Source of the DNA: a virus
IMG/VR virus record: IMGVR_UViG_3300042460_000724
Location: 1 to 64,000 of that record
DNA: 64,000 nucleotides
Strand: one strand, 5' to 3'
Shown: one piece after another, positions 7,745 to 14,559 of the stretch
How the letters are laid out: the number at the start of each line of letters is the position of its first letter
Numbering within the stretch: position 1 is the first letter of the stretch
Notes under the pieces: model-generated
The model's input: only the letters and a program-made list of their open reading frames with translations
What the model was told of the DNA's origin: nothing
The model's database searches: none
Position numbers and translations under genes: made by a program

Positions 7745-7941
7745 TAAATTTTAATGTTATATTTTTTCAATATTGTTTCACCATACGTGCCGCCTCCTTG
7801 TTTATATACATCATTAACCTGTTTAGCACAATCTCGAATTAATAATTCTGCAAACTGTTCTAATGGAATGTACACCTCGTCTGACAAATTATCTAATTTA
7901 AATCCAGCCTGTTCTGCGAGTTCTTTAATTTTTTTGTTCAT
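7744..7941 (-). CDS. Conserved small phage protein
   Basis: 65 residues. KIKELAEQAGFKL...LEQFAELLIRDC is a layout seen in many phage early proteins of unknown function. The C-terminus ends KKYNIKI. Its stop overlaps the next ATG by 1 nt. Confidence 0.6.
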   Translation of the reverse strand: MNKKIKELAEQAGFKLDNLSDEVYIPLEQFAELLIRDCAKQVNDVYKQGGGTYGETILKKYNIKI

Positions 7942-7967
7942 TATAACGGTCCAAGTTGAATGATTAT

Positions 7968-8195
7968 TTAGCCCCAGGCTTTAGCTAAGCCAATAAAACA
8001 AGTAACGATTGCTACTAGATTAACAGTTAGTTGTGGTCGATTATTTACCCTAATAGTCCATATCATAAATGCAATTGTACCTAATGTAAATGCTACAATA
8101 TTGTAGGGATATGCATCAGGTCCTATTGAATTACAAATGTGTCCAATAATGATGAATACTGCACCTACCCATTGTAAACTGTCATTTAATTTCAT
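7968..8195 (-). CDS. Small membrane protein, three helices
   Basis: 75 residues that are almost entirely three hydrophobic helices joined by short polar loops (NSIGPDAYPYN, RVNNRPQ). It is start-stop coupled to the 27-residue gene upstream. Function unknown. Confidence 0.6.
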   Translation of the reverse strand: MKLNDSLQWVGAVFIIIGHICNSIGPDAYPYNIVAFTLGTIAFMIWTIRVNNRPQLTVNLVAIVTCFIGLAKAWG

Positions 8196-8278
8196 TAGAA
8201 TCCATCTTTCAACAGTATTGCTAGGCCCATCACAATGCCGGGCAACAGTACGATACCTAAATTAATATATGCTTGCAT
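8195..8278 (-). CDS. Putative 27-residue membrane peptide
   Basis: One hydrophobic helix with a KDGF tail. The stop overlaps the next ATG (TAATG), and AGGAG lies upstream within the preceding gene. The small size makes this tentative; coupling and the membrane-like sequence support it. Confidence 0.45.
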   Translation of the reverse strand: MQAYINLGIVLLPGIVMGLAILLKDGF

Positions 8279-8434
8279 TTATTTTGTCTCCTGTCTGGGC
8301 AAACATACTGCCCTTACGTTTTTGTCTGTTAATTCTTTAACCGCTTGTTTACAAACTGTTTCATCAGCATAACGATTTACCTGCTGTAAACTAGGCATTG
8401 TGTTACCTAAGATGATGTATAGAACCCAACTCAT
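8279..8434 (-). CDS. Small phage protein with N-terminal hydrophobic segment
   Basis: A 51-residue frame. MSWVLYIILGN is a short hydrophobic start, followed by a polar Cys-containing region (DETVCKQAVKE...RAVCLPRQ). It may be a secreted or membrane-anchored small protein. Tightly packed between neighbours; function unknown. Confidence 0.55.
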   Translation of the reverse strand: MSWVLYIILGNTMPSLQQVNRYADETVCKQAVKELTDKNVRAVCLPRQETK

Positions 8435-8435
8435 T

Positions 8436-8660
8436 CTACAATCCTACACTTTTCTTAATTACATAACGGGCAATCTTTTCATCAAAGTACATACGAACAC
8501 CATCTTTGACAGGATCCGCAACTACAATTTCACCTAGTTCTGTTGCAAGTGCTTGCGTAAACTTAAGTAGAATTGTATAAGTGTCCTCAGACTGACTCAG
8601 TGGATCACGATCCAAAATCTCTACCGTACTGTTAATCAATTTTTCAATTTGTTCGTTCAT
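8436..8660 (-). CDS. Conserved small phage protein
   Basis: 74 residues. An acidic helical N-terminal half precedes a short beta segment (DGVRMYFDEKIARYVIKK). Its ATG overlaps the stop of the GIY-YIG gene by 1 nt. Function unknown. Confidence 0.6.
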   Translation of the reverse strand: MNEQIEKLINSTVEILDRDPLSQSEDTYTILLKFTQALATELGEIVVADPVKDGVRMYFDEKIARYVIKKSVGL

Positions 8661-8998
8661 TACTTTACTCCAAATGTGTTAAGTGCGGGTTGCAATGTGT
8701 TAATTAATTCTGTTTCACGTGAATGAGCAGGACGCTTACCACGAATCACTTCCAATTTTCCAAATATAAATTGTTCGGCGCCACGCTCACGCAAGGCACG
8801 TGACAAACCCCAATCTTTATTTTCAGTCATAGCACGTTGCATATGTTTTTGCATACGACGGCGTAATGTTTTGAAAACATTACCTTTGAATGAAAGTGCA
8901 GTCAAACCAATATAGTACTCAAGTGTTACTGTATCTTGGATAAAATAAATCACTTGATTTCTATCAGTTCTACGTTTGCGGACGATTTTTGAGTTCAT
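8660..8998 (-). CDS. GIY-YIG family nuclease-like protein
   Basis: 112 residues from the chosen ATG. QVIYFIQDT...EYYIGLTAL gives the GIY and YIG halves. A basic segment with Arg follows (FKTLRRRMQKHMQRA), and then a Glu-containing region ending ETELINTLQPALN. The start at 8998 lies 7 nt past the -10 box of a consensus promoter, which rules out the earlier ATG at 9043 and implies a leaderless mRNA. It could be a free-standing homing or repair nuclease. Confidence 0.75.
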   Translation of the reverse strand: MNSKIVRKRRTDRNQVIYFIQDTVTLEYYIGLTALSFKGNVFKTLRRRMQKHMQRAMTENKDWGLSRALRERGAEQFIFGKLEVIRGKRPAHSRETELINTLQPALNTFGVK

Positions 8999-9004
8999 AG
9001 ATGA

Positions 9005-9033
9005 ATTATACACGGATATCCATTTATTGTCAA
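9005..9033 (-). promoter_or_regulatory. Sigma70-like promoter (TTGACA-17-TATAAT)
   Basis: Exact consensus on the - strand. The predicted +1 coincides with the A of the ATG at 8998. Confidence 0.87.
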
Positions 9034-9152
9034 ATATTGGCAAAAACCGCTAGAAGTGTATCAGAGTGTATCCCTGAATCCTCTAACGATTTTGAAGCGC
9101 CTGACTGGCTAAAATGAGTACTTTTGTTTCTTAAAAACGTAGTACTAAAGTA

Positions 9153-9443
9153 TTAGTGTACAACTTGGCCTACACTGGAATTAAGCCATATTTTAATTTC
9201 TTTTCTTAACTCTTTTTCGGTATATCCCATTTCACCTAAACGAGTTATTAATGAAATGAATAATCCATGACTTGCAATACCATATATATATTTGTCATCA
9301 TCATTATCATTTTCGAATTTATCTAATTGTTCTAGTAAAACATCATTAATAAAATCCGAAGCGATAATGGCACTGTGTTCATATTGCCACATTTCATAAT
9401 CTTCATCTTCTATTTCTTCAATTATTAGATTCTCTTTGTTCAT
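9153..9443 (-). CDS. Acidic phage protein, unknown function
   Basis: 96 residues with a strongly acidic start (EEIEDEDYE) and an internal acidic run, followed by a more ordinary helical C-terminus. It overlaps the GNAT-like gene by 26 nt, in the same transcript. The 109 bp downstream contain no gene I can support. Function unknown. Confidence 0.6.
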   Translation of the reverse strand: MNKENLIIEEIEDEDYEMWQYEHSAIIASDFINDVLLEQLDKFENDNDDDKYIYGIASHGLFISLITRLGEMGYTEKELRKEIKIWLNSSVGQVVH

Positions 9444-9912
9444 TATTATCCTCCGAGTTATCTGTATTTAACGTCGGTGTGTATTCATAATTAATTGTTT
9501 CTATGTTTTCTCTAAATATAATCGCACCATTACGTAAATGAAATCTTCTTGCCATATTAGTTTTAGGACTTAATGTTACAAATCTAGTAACACTTGGATA
9601 TTGTTCCTGAATACCCTTAACTGCTTTGTATAATAATTCAGCACCTTTTCCGGCTTTATAACTCCATATAGTGTAAAATACTGCTGTAGTTGGTACTTGT
9701 GTAGTATTATCTAAATCTTTTACATTTTCTGGAATAAAATCATGGAAACTAACACATACCATTGCATCCGGATTATCTGCTGATTCATCAGTTAATGCGG
9801 CAACTAATCTCCCATTACTTACTCTAAAATCGGTAGAAATTTCTGGTCTAACTGGATCGTCTTTAATAAAATTTAATAGTTTGTGTGTTAAGTCTGTTAT
9901 GAAGTGGAGCAT
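9418..9912 (-). CDS. GNAT-like acetyltransferase-fold phage protein
   Basis: 164 residues. TTAVFYTIWSYKAGKGAELL resembles the GNAT beta4/loop/helix with a G-x-G acyl-CoA pyrophosphate loop. The later FVTLSPKTNMARRFHLRNGA fits the beta5/alpha4 region. The N-terminal strand pair is less clear. I recall similar phage hypotheticals; the substrate is unknown. Confidence 0.6.
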   Translation of the reverse strand: MLHFITDLTHKLLNFIKDDPVRPEISTDFRVSNGRLVAALTDESADNPDAMVCVSFHDFIPENVKDLDNTTQVPTTAVFYTIWSYKAGKGAELLYKAVKGIQEQYPSVTRFVTLSPKTNMARRFHLRNGAIIFRENIETINYEYTPTLNTDNSEDNNEQRESNN

Positions 9913-9986
9913 TTTAATCCTACGGGGTGTTAATCGTATTTAGCATAAATTTAAAATATGCTATTATTTAGCGACATTTTTTAACC

Positions 9987-9994
9987 ACTAAATA
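9987..9994 (+). promoter_or_regulatory. Late-type promoter box ACTAAATA
   Basis: Related to the T4/cyanophage late box NATAAATA and placed exactly 5 nt before the ATG at 10000. GCTAAATA-like boxes on the opposite strand (near 9939 and 9967) could serve the divergent gene. Confidence 0.55.
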
Positions 9995-9999
9995 AAACT

Positions 10000-10905
10000 A
10001 TGAAAAATATCATTGAGTGGAATGTTGGATTAAATGGGTACAAAAAATGTACCTTAGAATTAGGGGAAGATTCTCATAAATTTACCACAGAATTATTAGA
10101 TGTTTCATTTGAAAATGGACGTAATATTAGTGATATATTTAATGACCATTTATCCATTAGACAGACCAAATATGTAGAAGTTTTATACAGTGGTGGATTG
10201 GATAGTGAATTAGTATTACTATCCTGTATAAAAAACAGTATACCAGTAATAGCAATAACGTTGATTATTAAAATAAAAGGGTTAATCATTAATACCCATG
10301 ATTTGTATTATGCTGAGAAATTCTGTAGACAAAATGATATAACTCATAAATTAGTTGAATTAGATGCTGATAATTTTTTTCAGAATGGAGATTATCTAAA
10401 ATATTTGACCCCGTATCATATCATAGAACCACATGTAGCAACACATTTATGGTTAATTGAAAAGTGTAGTTATTTTCCTATTATGGGTGGGGATTGGCCT
10501 TGGATACATACCCATATAGAAAATAAAGTATTATCACCATTTAGACTAGAGTTTGCTAGCTATGAAAGATTTATGAGGGATAAAGGTATACACGGAATTG
10601 GCAATATGGTTGGATATAGTTTGGAATCTAGTTGTAAACTAATAAAAATACATTTAGATAATCACATAGGCGAAGAGTCTATATCTAATTTTAAATCACG
10701 TATGTATCAAACCATGTATCCTGAATTAGAACCTAGATTAAGAAGTTATGGTTGGGAATATCATAAAACATTAAAATTTAACTTAATAACATATAAGATA
10801 GAATTAATTAAACAATTAAAACATACCCTTCCGTTTATTAAATGGAATAACACCATCAAGACTCTATTAAACACACAAGCCAATGAAAATGACAAATTTA
10901 AATAA
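10000..10905 (+). CDS. PP-loop ATPase (asparagine-synthase-like) protein
   Basis: 301 residues. LYSGGLDSELVL (about residue 64) is the SGGxDS PP-loop that binds ATP and releases pyrophosphate in asparagine synthetase, argininosuccinate synthetase and related enzymes. There is no N-terminal glutaminase domain. A second conserved block, YYAEKFCRQNDI, aligns with the paralogue at 28593-29519. The GGDWPW segment may be a substrate-pocket loop. It overlaps the methyltransferase-like gene that follows. The ATG is 5 nt after a late-type box and has no Shine-Dalgarno. Substrate unknown. Confidence 0.75.
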   Translation: MKNIIEWNVGLNGYKKCTLELGEDSHKFTTELLDVSFENGRNISDIFNDHLSIRQTKYVEVLYSGGLDSELVLLSCIKNSIPVIAITLIIKIKGLIINTHDLYYAEKFCRQNDITHKLVELDADNFFQNGDYLKYLTPYHIIEPHVATHLWLIEKCSYFPIMGGDWPWIHTHIENKVLSPFRLEFASYERFMRDKGIHGIGNMVGYSLESSCKLIKIHLDNHIGEESISNFKSRMYQTMYPELEPRLRSYGWEYHKTLKFNLITYKIELIKQLKHTLPFIKWNNTIKTLLNTQANENDKFK

Positions 10906-11479
10906 ATTTGATACCCATGAATCTTTTTATCATGGATTGATTAAAAGCAAACTATGGTTATGTGAGGAACTAGAAACTAGTATATACCATGAATGTTTAA
11001 GTAAACCTACATTACATATTCTGGGATGTTGGGATAATCTATTAGCATTTATTCTACTCACACGTAAACCTGAACTCTATAACGTTGTATATGGTTATGA
11101 TATAAATCCAGAAGCTATTGATAATGCTAATAAAATATGTGATATGTGGAAATATGAATCTCCTAAAGTTTATAATTATGTACAGGATGTAAACGATTAT
11201 GATTACAGTCTACATACTAATAGTATTTTTATTAATTGTAGTGTAGACCAAATGGAAAGTAATATTTGGTATAATTCAATACCTAAGGGTAGTTTAGTAT
11301 GTATTCAGGCCACTGATGTGACAGATAGAGAATTTCCCTGGCTAATTAAACAAACAACTGAAAATTTAAACGAGCTACTTGATAGATTTAATTTTAACAA
11401 TTTGCTGTATTCTGGAACAACTGAGTTAGTTTATAAAGATGGAATATATAACCGATTTATGATTATAGGCCACAAATAA
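10883..11479 (+). CDS. SAM-methyltransferase-like protein
   Basis: 198 residues. HILGCWDNLLAFILL is a degenerate motif I (G-x-G poorly kept). YGYDINPEAIDNA looks like motif II, with the acidic residue that binds the ribose of SAM. The final strand region ends MIIGHK. It overlaps the PP-loop gene by 23 nt, so the two probably act together. A second ATG 6 nt downstream is an alternative start. The weak motif I leaves activity uncertain. Confidence 0.6.
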   Translation: MKMTNLNKFDTHESFYHGLIKSKLWLCEELETSIYHECLSKPTLHILGCWDNLLAFILLTRKPELYNVVYGYDINPEAIDNANKICDMWKYESPKVYNYVQDVNDYDYSLHTNSIFINCSVDQMESNIWYNSIPKGSLVCIQATDVTDREFPWLIKQTTENLNELLDRFNFNNLLYSGTTELVYKDGIYNRFMIIGHK

Positions 11480-11507
11480 AAATAGGACCCGAAGGTCCTA
11501 TTTTTTT
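11478..11507. terminator. Bidirectional terminator
   Basis: AAAATAGGAC / GTCCTATTTT stem with a CCGAAG loop and a T-run. It separates the + strand pair from the convergent phosphoesterase gene. Confidence 0.85.
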
Positions 11508-12090
11508 ACATTACAGGTCCGTTACCGTTTTTAAATCCAACACTACCACCTTCATTTTCAATACGTTTGATAACGTCCTCAAACAGTATAGGTGTGTAAT
11601 CTGTATGCTCAACACATACGCAATGATACCTAGGATCAATTATAGGAATGCCATACTTGCCCACCGGTTCCATCATCACTCGGTTGGCGTGTAAGTGACC
11701 GTGAATGTTAGTGCCAAAACGACCTAACGATTCAGTATGAATAGGTATGTGACTTAATATCATTCCATTCATTACGTGGTAGGCACGTAATTCACGAAAG
11801 TATAACCTATATTCATCATCACGGAAGATATCGTGATTACCACGAATCAATACTTTATCACCGTTCAAGCGAGACATAATCTTTAATGCTTTACGATTGA
11901 TAACAACATCACCCAAGTGATATACTTTATCATTAGGTCTGACTGTTTCGTTCCAACGTTTAACCATTTCTTCATCCATCTGATCCGGATCAGTCCATGG
12001 ACGTAATTTGGTAACTCCGTCGTTACGGGTGAATCTACAAACTCCGGTATGCCCGAAGTGTGTGTCACTTGTTAAAAATACTGCAGGCAT
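11506..12090 (-). CDS. Calcineurin-like metallophosphoesterase
   Basis: 194 residues with the full binuclear-metal motif set: SDTHFGH (D-x-H), HLGDVV (GD), RGNHD, LSHIPIH and HGHLH. Length and layout match small bacterial and phage phosphoesterases of the MPP superfamily. It probably cleaves phosphoester bonds in nucleotides or nucleic acid ends; the substrate cannot be read. It is 10 nt downstream of the next gene in a two-gene unit. Confidence 0.88.
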   Translation of the reverse strand: MPAVFLTSDTHFGHTGVCRFTRNDGVTKLRPWTDPDQMDEEMVKRWNETVRPNDKVYHLGDVVINRKALKIMSRLNGDKVLIRGNHDIFRDDEYRLYFRELRAYHVMNGMILSHIPIHTESLGRFGTNIHGHLHANRVMMEPVGKYGIPIIDPRYHCVCVEHTDYTPILFEDVIKRIENEGGSVGFKNGNGPVM

Positions 12091-12100
12091 ATTATTTCCT

Positions 12101-12409
12101 TTACGCTATTAACCAACCTATGTCGTCTTTTACTTCAACAGATTCAGCACCATCGTACTCATTGATTTTGAATTCAGAGCCTTCGGGCAACCAAGCTACT
12201 TCTAGTTCCATCATTCCACCTTTGTAGATTTCAGGATACTTCAATGCCACATAAGTTTGTAGTTCGTCAAACTTTTCGTCCGCTACAAATTGAGCAATAG
12301 CAGGTTCGAAAATAAGTTCAGGCATTGTTGGGTTCCAAGTGAACCACCCTGCACCAAAGCCAGGTGAATACAATACTGCTACTTTTCCATTCTTAACTAA
12401 CTTATTCAT
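12101..12409 (-). CDS. Conserved phage protein, unknown function
   Basis: 102 residues, aromatic-rich N-terminus (SPGFGAGWFTWN) and acidic C-terminus. GGAGATAT lies upstream of the ATG, and a consensus promoter lies 24 bp further upstream. No fold identified. Confidence 0.6.
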   Translation of the reverse strand: MNKLVKNGKVAVLYSPGFGAGWFTWNPTMPELIFEPAIAQFVADEKFDELQTYVALKYPEIYKGGMMELEVAWLPEGSEFKINEYDGAESVEVKDDIGWLIA

Positions 12410-12432
12410 TATATATCTCCGTTCTAATTCTT

Positions 12433-12461
12433 ATTATACTACCAAAATGATTTATTGTCAA
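12433..12461 (-). promoter_or_regulatory. Sigma70-like promoter (TTGACA-17-TATAAT)
   Basis: Exact consensus on the - strand, driving the 12409 to 11506 pair. Confidence 0.88.
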
Positions 12462-12467
12462 ATGGAT

Positions 12468-12491
12468 AAAGGTGTAATTAATTACACCTTT
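12468..12491 (-). terminator. Terminator-like hairpin after the tRNA array
   Basis: Perfect 12-bp palindrome (AAAGGTGTAATT with its complement) just past the 3' end of tRNA-Trp and immediately before the next promoter. The following T-run is short, so it could also be a processing hairpin. Confidence 0.6.
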
Positions 12492-12495
12492 AATT

Positions 12496-12571
12496 TGGCA
12501 TCCCGGGTAAGCCTCGAACTTACAACCCCTGGTTTTGGAGACCAGTGCTCTGCCAATTGAGCTACCGAGAT
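12496..12571 (-). tRNA. tRNA-Trp(CCA)
   Basis: Cloverleaf with ATCTCGG/CCGGGAT acceptor, anticodon loop CTCCAAA, and encoded CCA. It is the last tRNA of the array, 2 nt from the MTA/SAH nucleosidase gene. Confidence 0.93.
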
Positions 12572-12572
12572 A

Positions 12573-13115
12573 TTACACCAAAGCGATATTTAATTCTTTC
12601 AATTTATTTATATAGTATTCTTGGCCTTGACTAACTGTAGTACGCCAGTCATTCAATGAGTCTTCATTCGCACCATCACTAACAAACTTATAACATAGAA
12701 ACTCTATGTTATGTTTCTTACATACTTTTGCAATAGCATATGCTTCCATATCTACTACATCAGCAGGTATCAATAGATTACTATCAGTAACAAAGTTATC
12801 ACCTGTACTACAGGTTAGTCCATCACCGTTGTCAATGATGATTGTATCTTCAAATGGTGTTTGACCTGGTAGACTACCTAACTCACAGCACATCATATCA
12901 CGTTGTACAAACTTTGACACTTGATGAAATCCTGACTTAACAGTAACTCCACCTGCAGTACCAAAGTTAATAACACGCTTTGGATTGTATTTTGCAATAC
13001 ATTCAGCCGCGGTCATTGCGGCATTGACCTTACCTACACCGGTGTAGAAGACCTTCATACTAAATGATAGTTCAGGTGCTTCGTCTTTAAGTGCGATAAG
13101 AATCAAATCACGCAT
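12573..13115 (-). CDS. MTA/SAH nucleosidase-like protein
   Basis: 180 residues. GVGKVNAAM, NFGTAGG, VDMEAYAIA and FVSDGAN match the 5'-methylthioadenosine / S-adenosylhomocysteine nucleosidase family (PNP/UDP-phosphorylase superfamily). The general-acid Asp (SDGA) and the substrate Glu (DMEA) are present. It is shorter than the bacterial enzyme (about 230), mostly in the N-terminal third. It could clear SAH made by the many SAM-dependent enzymes here. It overlaps the omega-like gene by 8 nt. Confidence 0.85.
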   Translation of the reverse strand: MRDLILIALKDEAPELSFSMKVFYTGVGKVNAAMTAAECIAKYNPKRVINFGTAGGVTVKSGFHQVSKFVQRDMMCCELGSLPGQTPFEDTIIIDNGDGLTCSTGDNFVTDSNLLIPADVVDMEAYAIAKVCKKHNIEFLCYKFVSDGANEDSLNDWRTTVSQGQEYYINKLKELNIALV

Positions 13116-13329
13116 TTTTTCTAATACGCTTTAAATAATCACGACCAACTAGTCCTGCTTCAATTTCCATTAATGCAGTTACAGTTGGACCTGCCTTTGT
13201 GTTAATCAATGATTTATGTCCACGCTTCAATTCTCTTACACGTTGTGAGGCGATAAGAACTAAATCAAATCGACTACCAACCATAAGTGCGGCTTCTTCA
13301 CTTGTATATCTTGCTCTGCTTTCAGTCAT
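13108..13329 (-). CDS. rpoZ: RNA polymerase omega-subunit homologue
   Basis: 73 residues. ARYTSEEAALMVGSRFDLVL then IASQRVREL and TVTALMEIEAGLV align closely with bacterial omega, where NRFDLVLVAARRAR and TVIALREIEEGLI are the conserved core. The C-terminal tail is shorter than in E. coli. The start was chosen at 13329 because the upstream in-frame residues are encoded inside the tRNA-Val gene. It probably joins host RNA polymerase by binding the beta' C-terminus. It sits between tRNA-Val and the nucleosidase gene. Confidence 0.85.
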   Translation of the reverse strand: MTESRARYTSEEAALMVGSRFDLVLIASQRVRELKRGHKSLINTKAGPTVTALMEIEAGLVGRDYLKRIRKNA

Positions 13330-13355
13330 ATCATCTTTCTGTTGTTGTAAAACTT

Positions 13356-13431
13356 TGGTGGGTCGTGAGAGACTCGAACTCCCGACATTCTGCGTGTAAG
13401 GCAGACGCTCTACCAACTGAGCTAACGACCC
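13356..13431 (-). tRNA. tRNA-Val(TAC)
   Basis: GGGTCGT/ACGACCC acceptor, anticodon loop CTTACAC, encoded CCA. It is just upstream of the omega-like gene. Confidence 0.93.
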
Positions 13432-13439
13432 AAATACTT

Positions 13440-13619
13440 TTAACCACCTTGGTTACTATCTTTAACTTCTGTTTCTCTAGCAATATTTTCAAATGCTTCA
13501 TCTTCATTCTTTTGATCCTCGATAATTCTTGGATCAGGCTTGCGAAAAATATTATCCCAATTATTGTTAAACGTATTTAAATCTACGCTATACGGTCTGG
13601 GCATACTTCCCTTGCTCAT
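13440..13619 (-). CDS. Small phage protein, unknown function
   Basis: A 59-residue frame (MSKGSMPRPYSVDLNTFNNN, then WDNIFRKPDP and an acidic tail). This start pattern is common in small T4-like phage proteins. It overlaps the upstream gene by 4 nt (ATGA). Function unknown. Confidence 0.6.
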   Translation of the reverse strand: MSKGSMPRPYSVDLNTFNNNWDNIFRKPDPRIIEDQKNEDEAFENIARETEVKDSNQGG

Positions 13620-13780
13620 TTGCTATCCTTACGAGAACTGGTACGTGAATTGCTTTTTTCAATCTCAACATAACTGCGAATAAAATCTCCACGCTTATGT
13701 GCATCACGAATAAGTGTTGCCGCACGTTTAACTGCTTGGGGGAGTTTAACTGCCCTTGAATCATAACCTCTACAAGTCAT
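13616..13780 (-). CDS. Small basic phage protein
   Basis: A 54-residue frame, helical and basic (AVKLPQAVKRAATLIRDAHK) with a Ser/Arg/Lys tail. AAGGAAA precedes the ATG. It is coupled to the next gene by ATGA overlap. Function unknown. Confidence 0.55.
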   Translation of the reverse strand: MTCRGYDSRAVKLPQAVKRAATLIRDAHKRGDFIRSYVEIEKSNSRTSSRKDSK

Positions 13781-13803
13781 ACTATTTTCCTTTTTAAAAA
13801 CTA

Positions 13804-13880
13804 TGGTCGGAGTACAAGGATTCGAACCTTGGACCTCATCGTCCCAAACGATGCGAACTACCGGGCTGTTCTACACTCCG
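13804..13880 (-). tRNA. tRNA-Pro(TGG)
   Basis: CGGAGTG/TACTCCG acceptor, anticodon stem CATCG/CGATG, loop TTTGGGA, encoded CCA. Confidence 0.92.
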
Positions 13881-13882
13881 AA

Positions 13883-14032
13883 TTAACTTGGTATTATATG
13901 TGGTATGTATGGAACATTTCTAGGACCATGTCGTTGTTCAAAAAGCTTTTTAGCTTCCTGTACATTAGGTGCAAAGACTTTATCTTTAGTATCACCTTGT
14001 GGTGTTCTGACTGTTGTTTCATACATTGGCAT
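13883..14032 (-). CDS. Small phage protein, unknown function
   Basis: A 49-residue frame (MPMYETTVRTPQGDTKDKVF...). AGGAG sits at proper distance from the ATG. It fills the gap between tRNA-fMet and tRNA-Pro exactly. Function unknown. Confidence 0.55.
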   Translation of the reverse strand: MPMYETTVRTPQGDTKDKVFAPNVQEAKKLFEQRHGPRNVPYIPHIIPS

Positions 14033-14046
14033 ATAATTCTCCTATT

Positions 14047-14121
14047 TGGATGCGGGGGACGGATTCGCACCGCCGATCTTCAGGTTATGAGCCTGATGAG
14101 TTACTACTTCTCCACCCCGCG
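14047..14121 (-). tRNA. Initiator-like tRNA-fMet(CAT)
   Basis: The 5' end CGCGGGG pairs with CCCCGC except for a C1-A72 mismatch, the bacterial initiator hallmark. The anticodon stem is TCAGG/CCTGA with loop CTCATAA. CCA is encoded. Confidence 0.9.
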
Positions 14122-14334
14122 GTAATTAGTGAGACTGCTACTACACCACATAGCCCAATCTCTGAGTTGTTACACTGTCCATAACATTTATTCTTTTGGA
14201 AAGGTGCTATACCTCACCTAATGCGTTCCCGCCACTCCACCACAGAGTACGGATGGTCAATGCACTACACACCTAGCACTTTCTTTGGTGACTGCCCCAC
14301 CCACTTTATAACGTCAAAGTGTAAACGGGTTTCT
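14122..14334 (-). other. Non-coding, hairpin-bearing spacer in the tRNA array
   Basis: 213 bp without a credible gene on either strand. The - strand can form small hairpins (GGTG...CACC around a GAGGTATAG core, and CACTTT...AAAGTG). It may be a stable RNA or tRNA-processing spacer. No known RNA family recognised. Confidence 0.35.
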
Positions 14335-14408
14335 TGGTGGAGGATAACAGAATCGAACTGTTACGAAGACCTTGCAAAGGTCCCAGGCTCCCATTACATC
14401 AATCCCCC
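14335..14408 (-). tRNA. tRNA-Ala(TGC), atypical D-arm
   Basis: GGGGGAT/ATCCTCC acceptor, anticodon stem GGACC/GGTCT, loop TTTGCAA, encoded CCA. The D-arm (GATGTAATGGGAGCC) does not form a normal 4-bp stem. Confidence 0.8.
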
Positions 14409-14418
14409 AATATTCTTT

Positions 14419-14495
14419 TGGTGCCCTAGGAGAGACTCGAACTCTCAGCTTACGGCTTCTAAGACCGCTGTGTTTACCAATTTCACCACCAGGGC
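14419..14495 (-). tRNA. tRNA-Leu(TAG)
   Basis: GCCCTGG/CTAGGGC acceptor, loop CTTAGAA, short type-II-like variable region, encoded CCA. First tRNA behind the promoter at 14504-14532. Confidence 0.9.
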
Positions 14496-14503
14496 ATTTA
14501 ACT

Positions 14504-14532
14504 ATTATAACAGAAAACTATTTATCTGTCAA
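14504..14532 (-). promoter_or_regulatory. Sigma70-like promoter for tRNAs
   Basis: TTGACA, 17-bp spacer, TATAAT on the - strand, directly upstream of tRNA-Leu(TAG) and tRNA-Ala. Confidence 0.88.
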
Positions 14533-14546
14533 TACTTGTTTTCCCG

Positions 14547-14554
14547 AATAAATA
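14547..14554 (+). promoter_or_regulatory. Late-type promoter box AATAAATA
   Basis: Ends 5 nt before the ATG of the + strand HNH gene at 14560. Confidence 0.6.
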
Positions 14555-14559
14555 TTTTC

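Noticed and set aside
13330-13416. N-terminal extension of the omega homologue
   Set aside because: The extra 29 residues are encoded within tRNA-Val; the omega family starts at the ATG at 13329.
14221-14559. Upstream extension of the + strand HNH frame
   Set aside because: It reads through tRNA-Ala, tRNA-Leu and a promoter on the other strand; an ATG 5 nt after a late-type box at 14560 gives a complete HNH protein.
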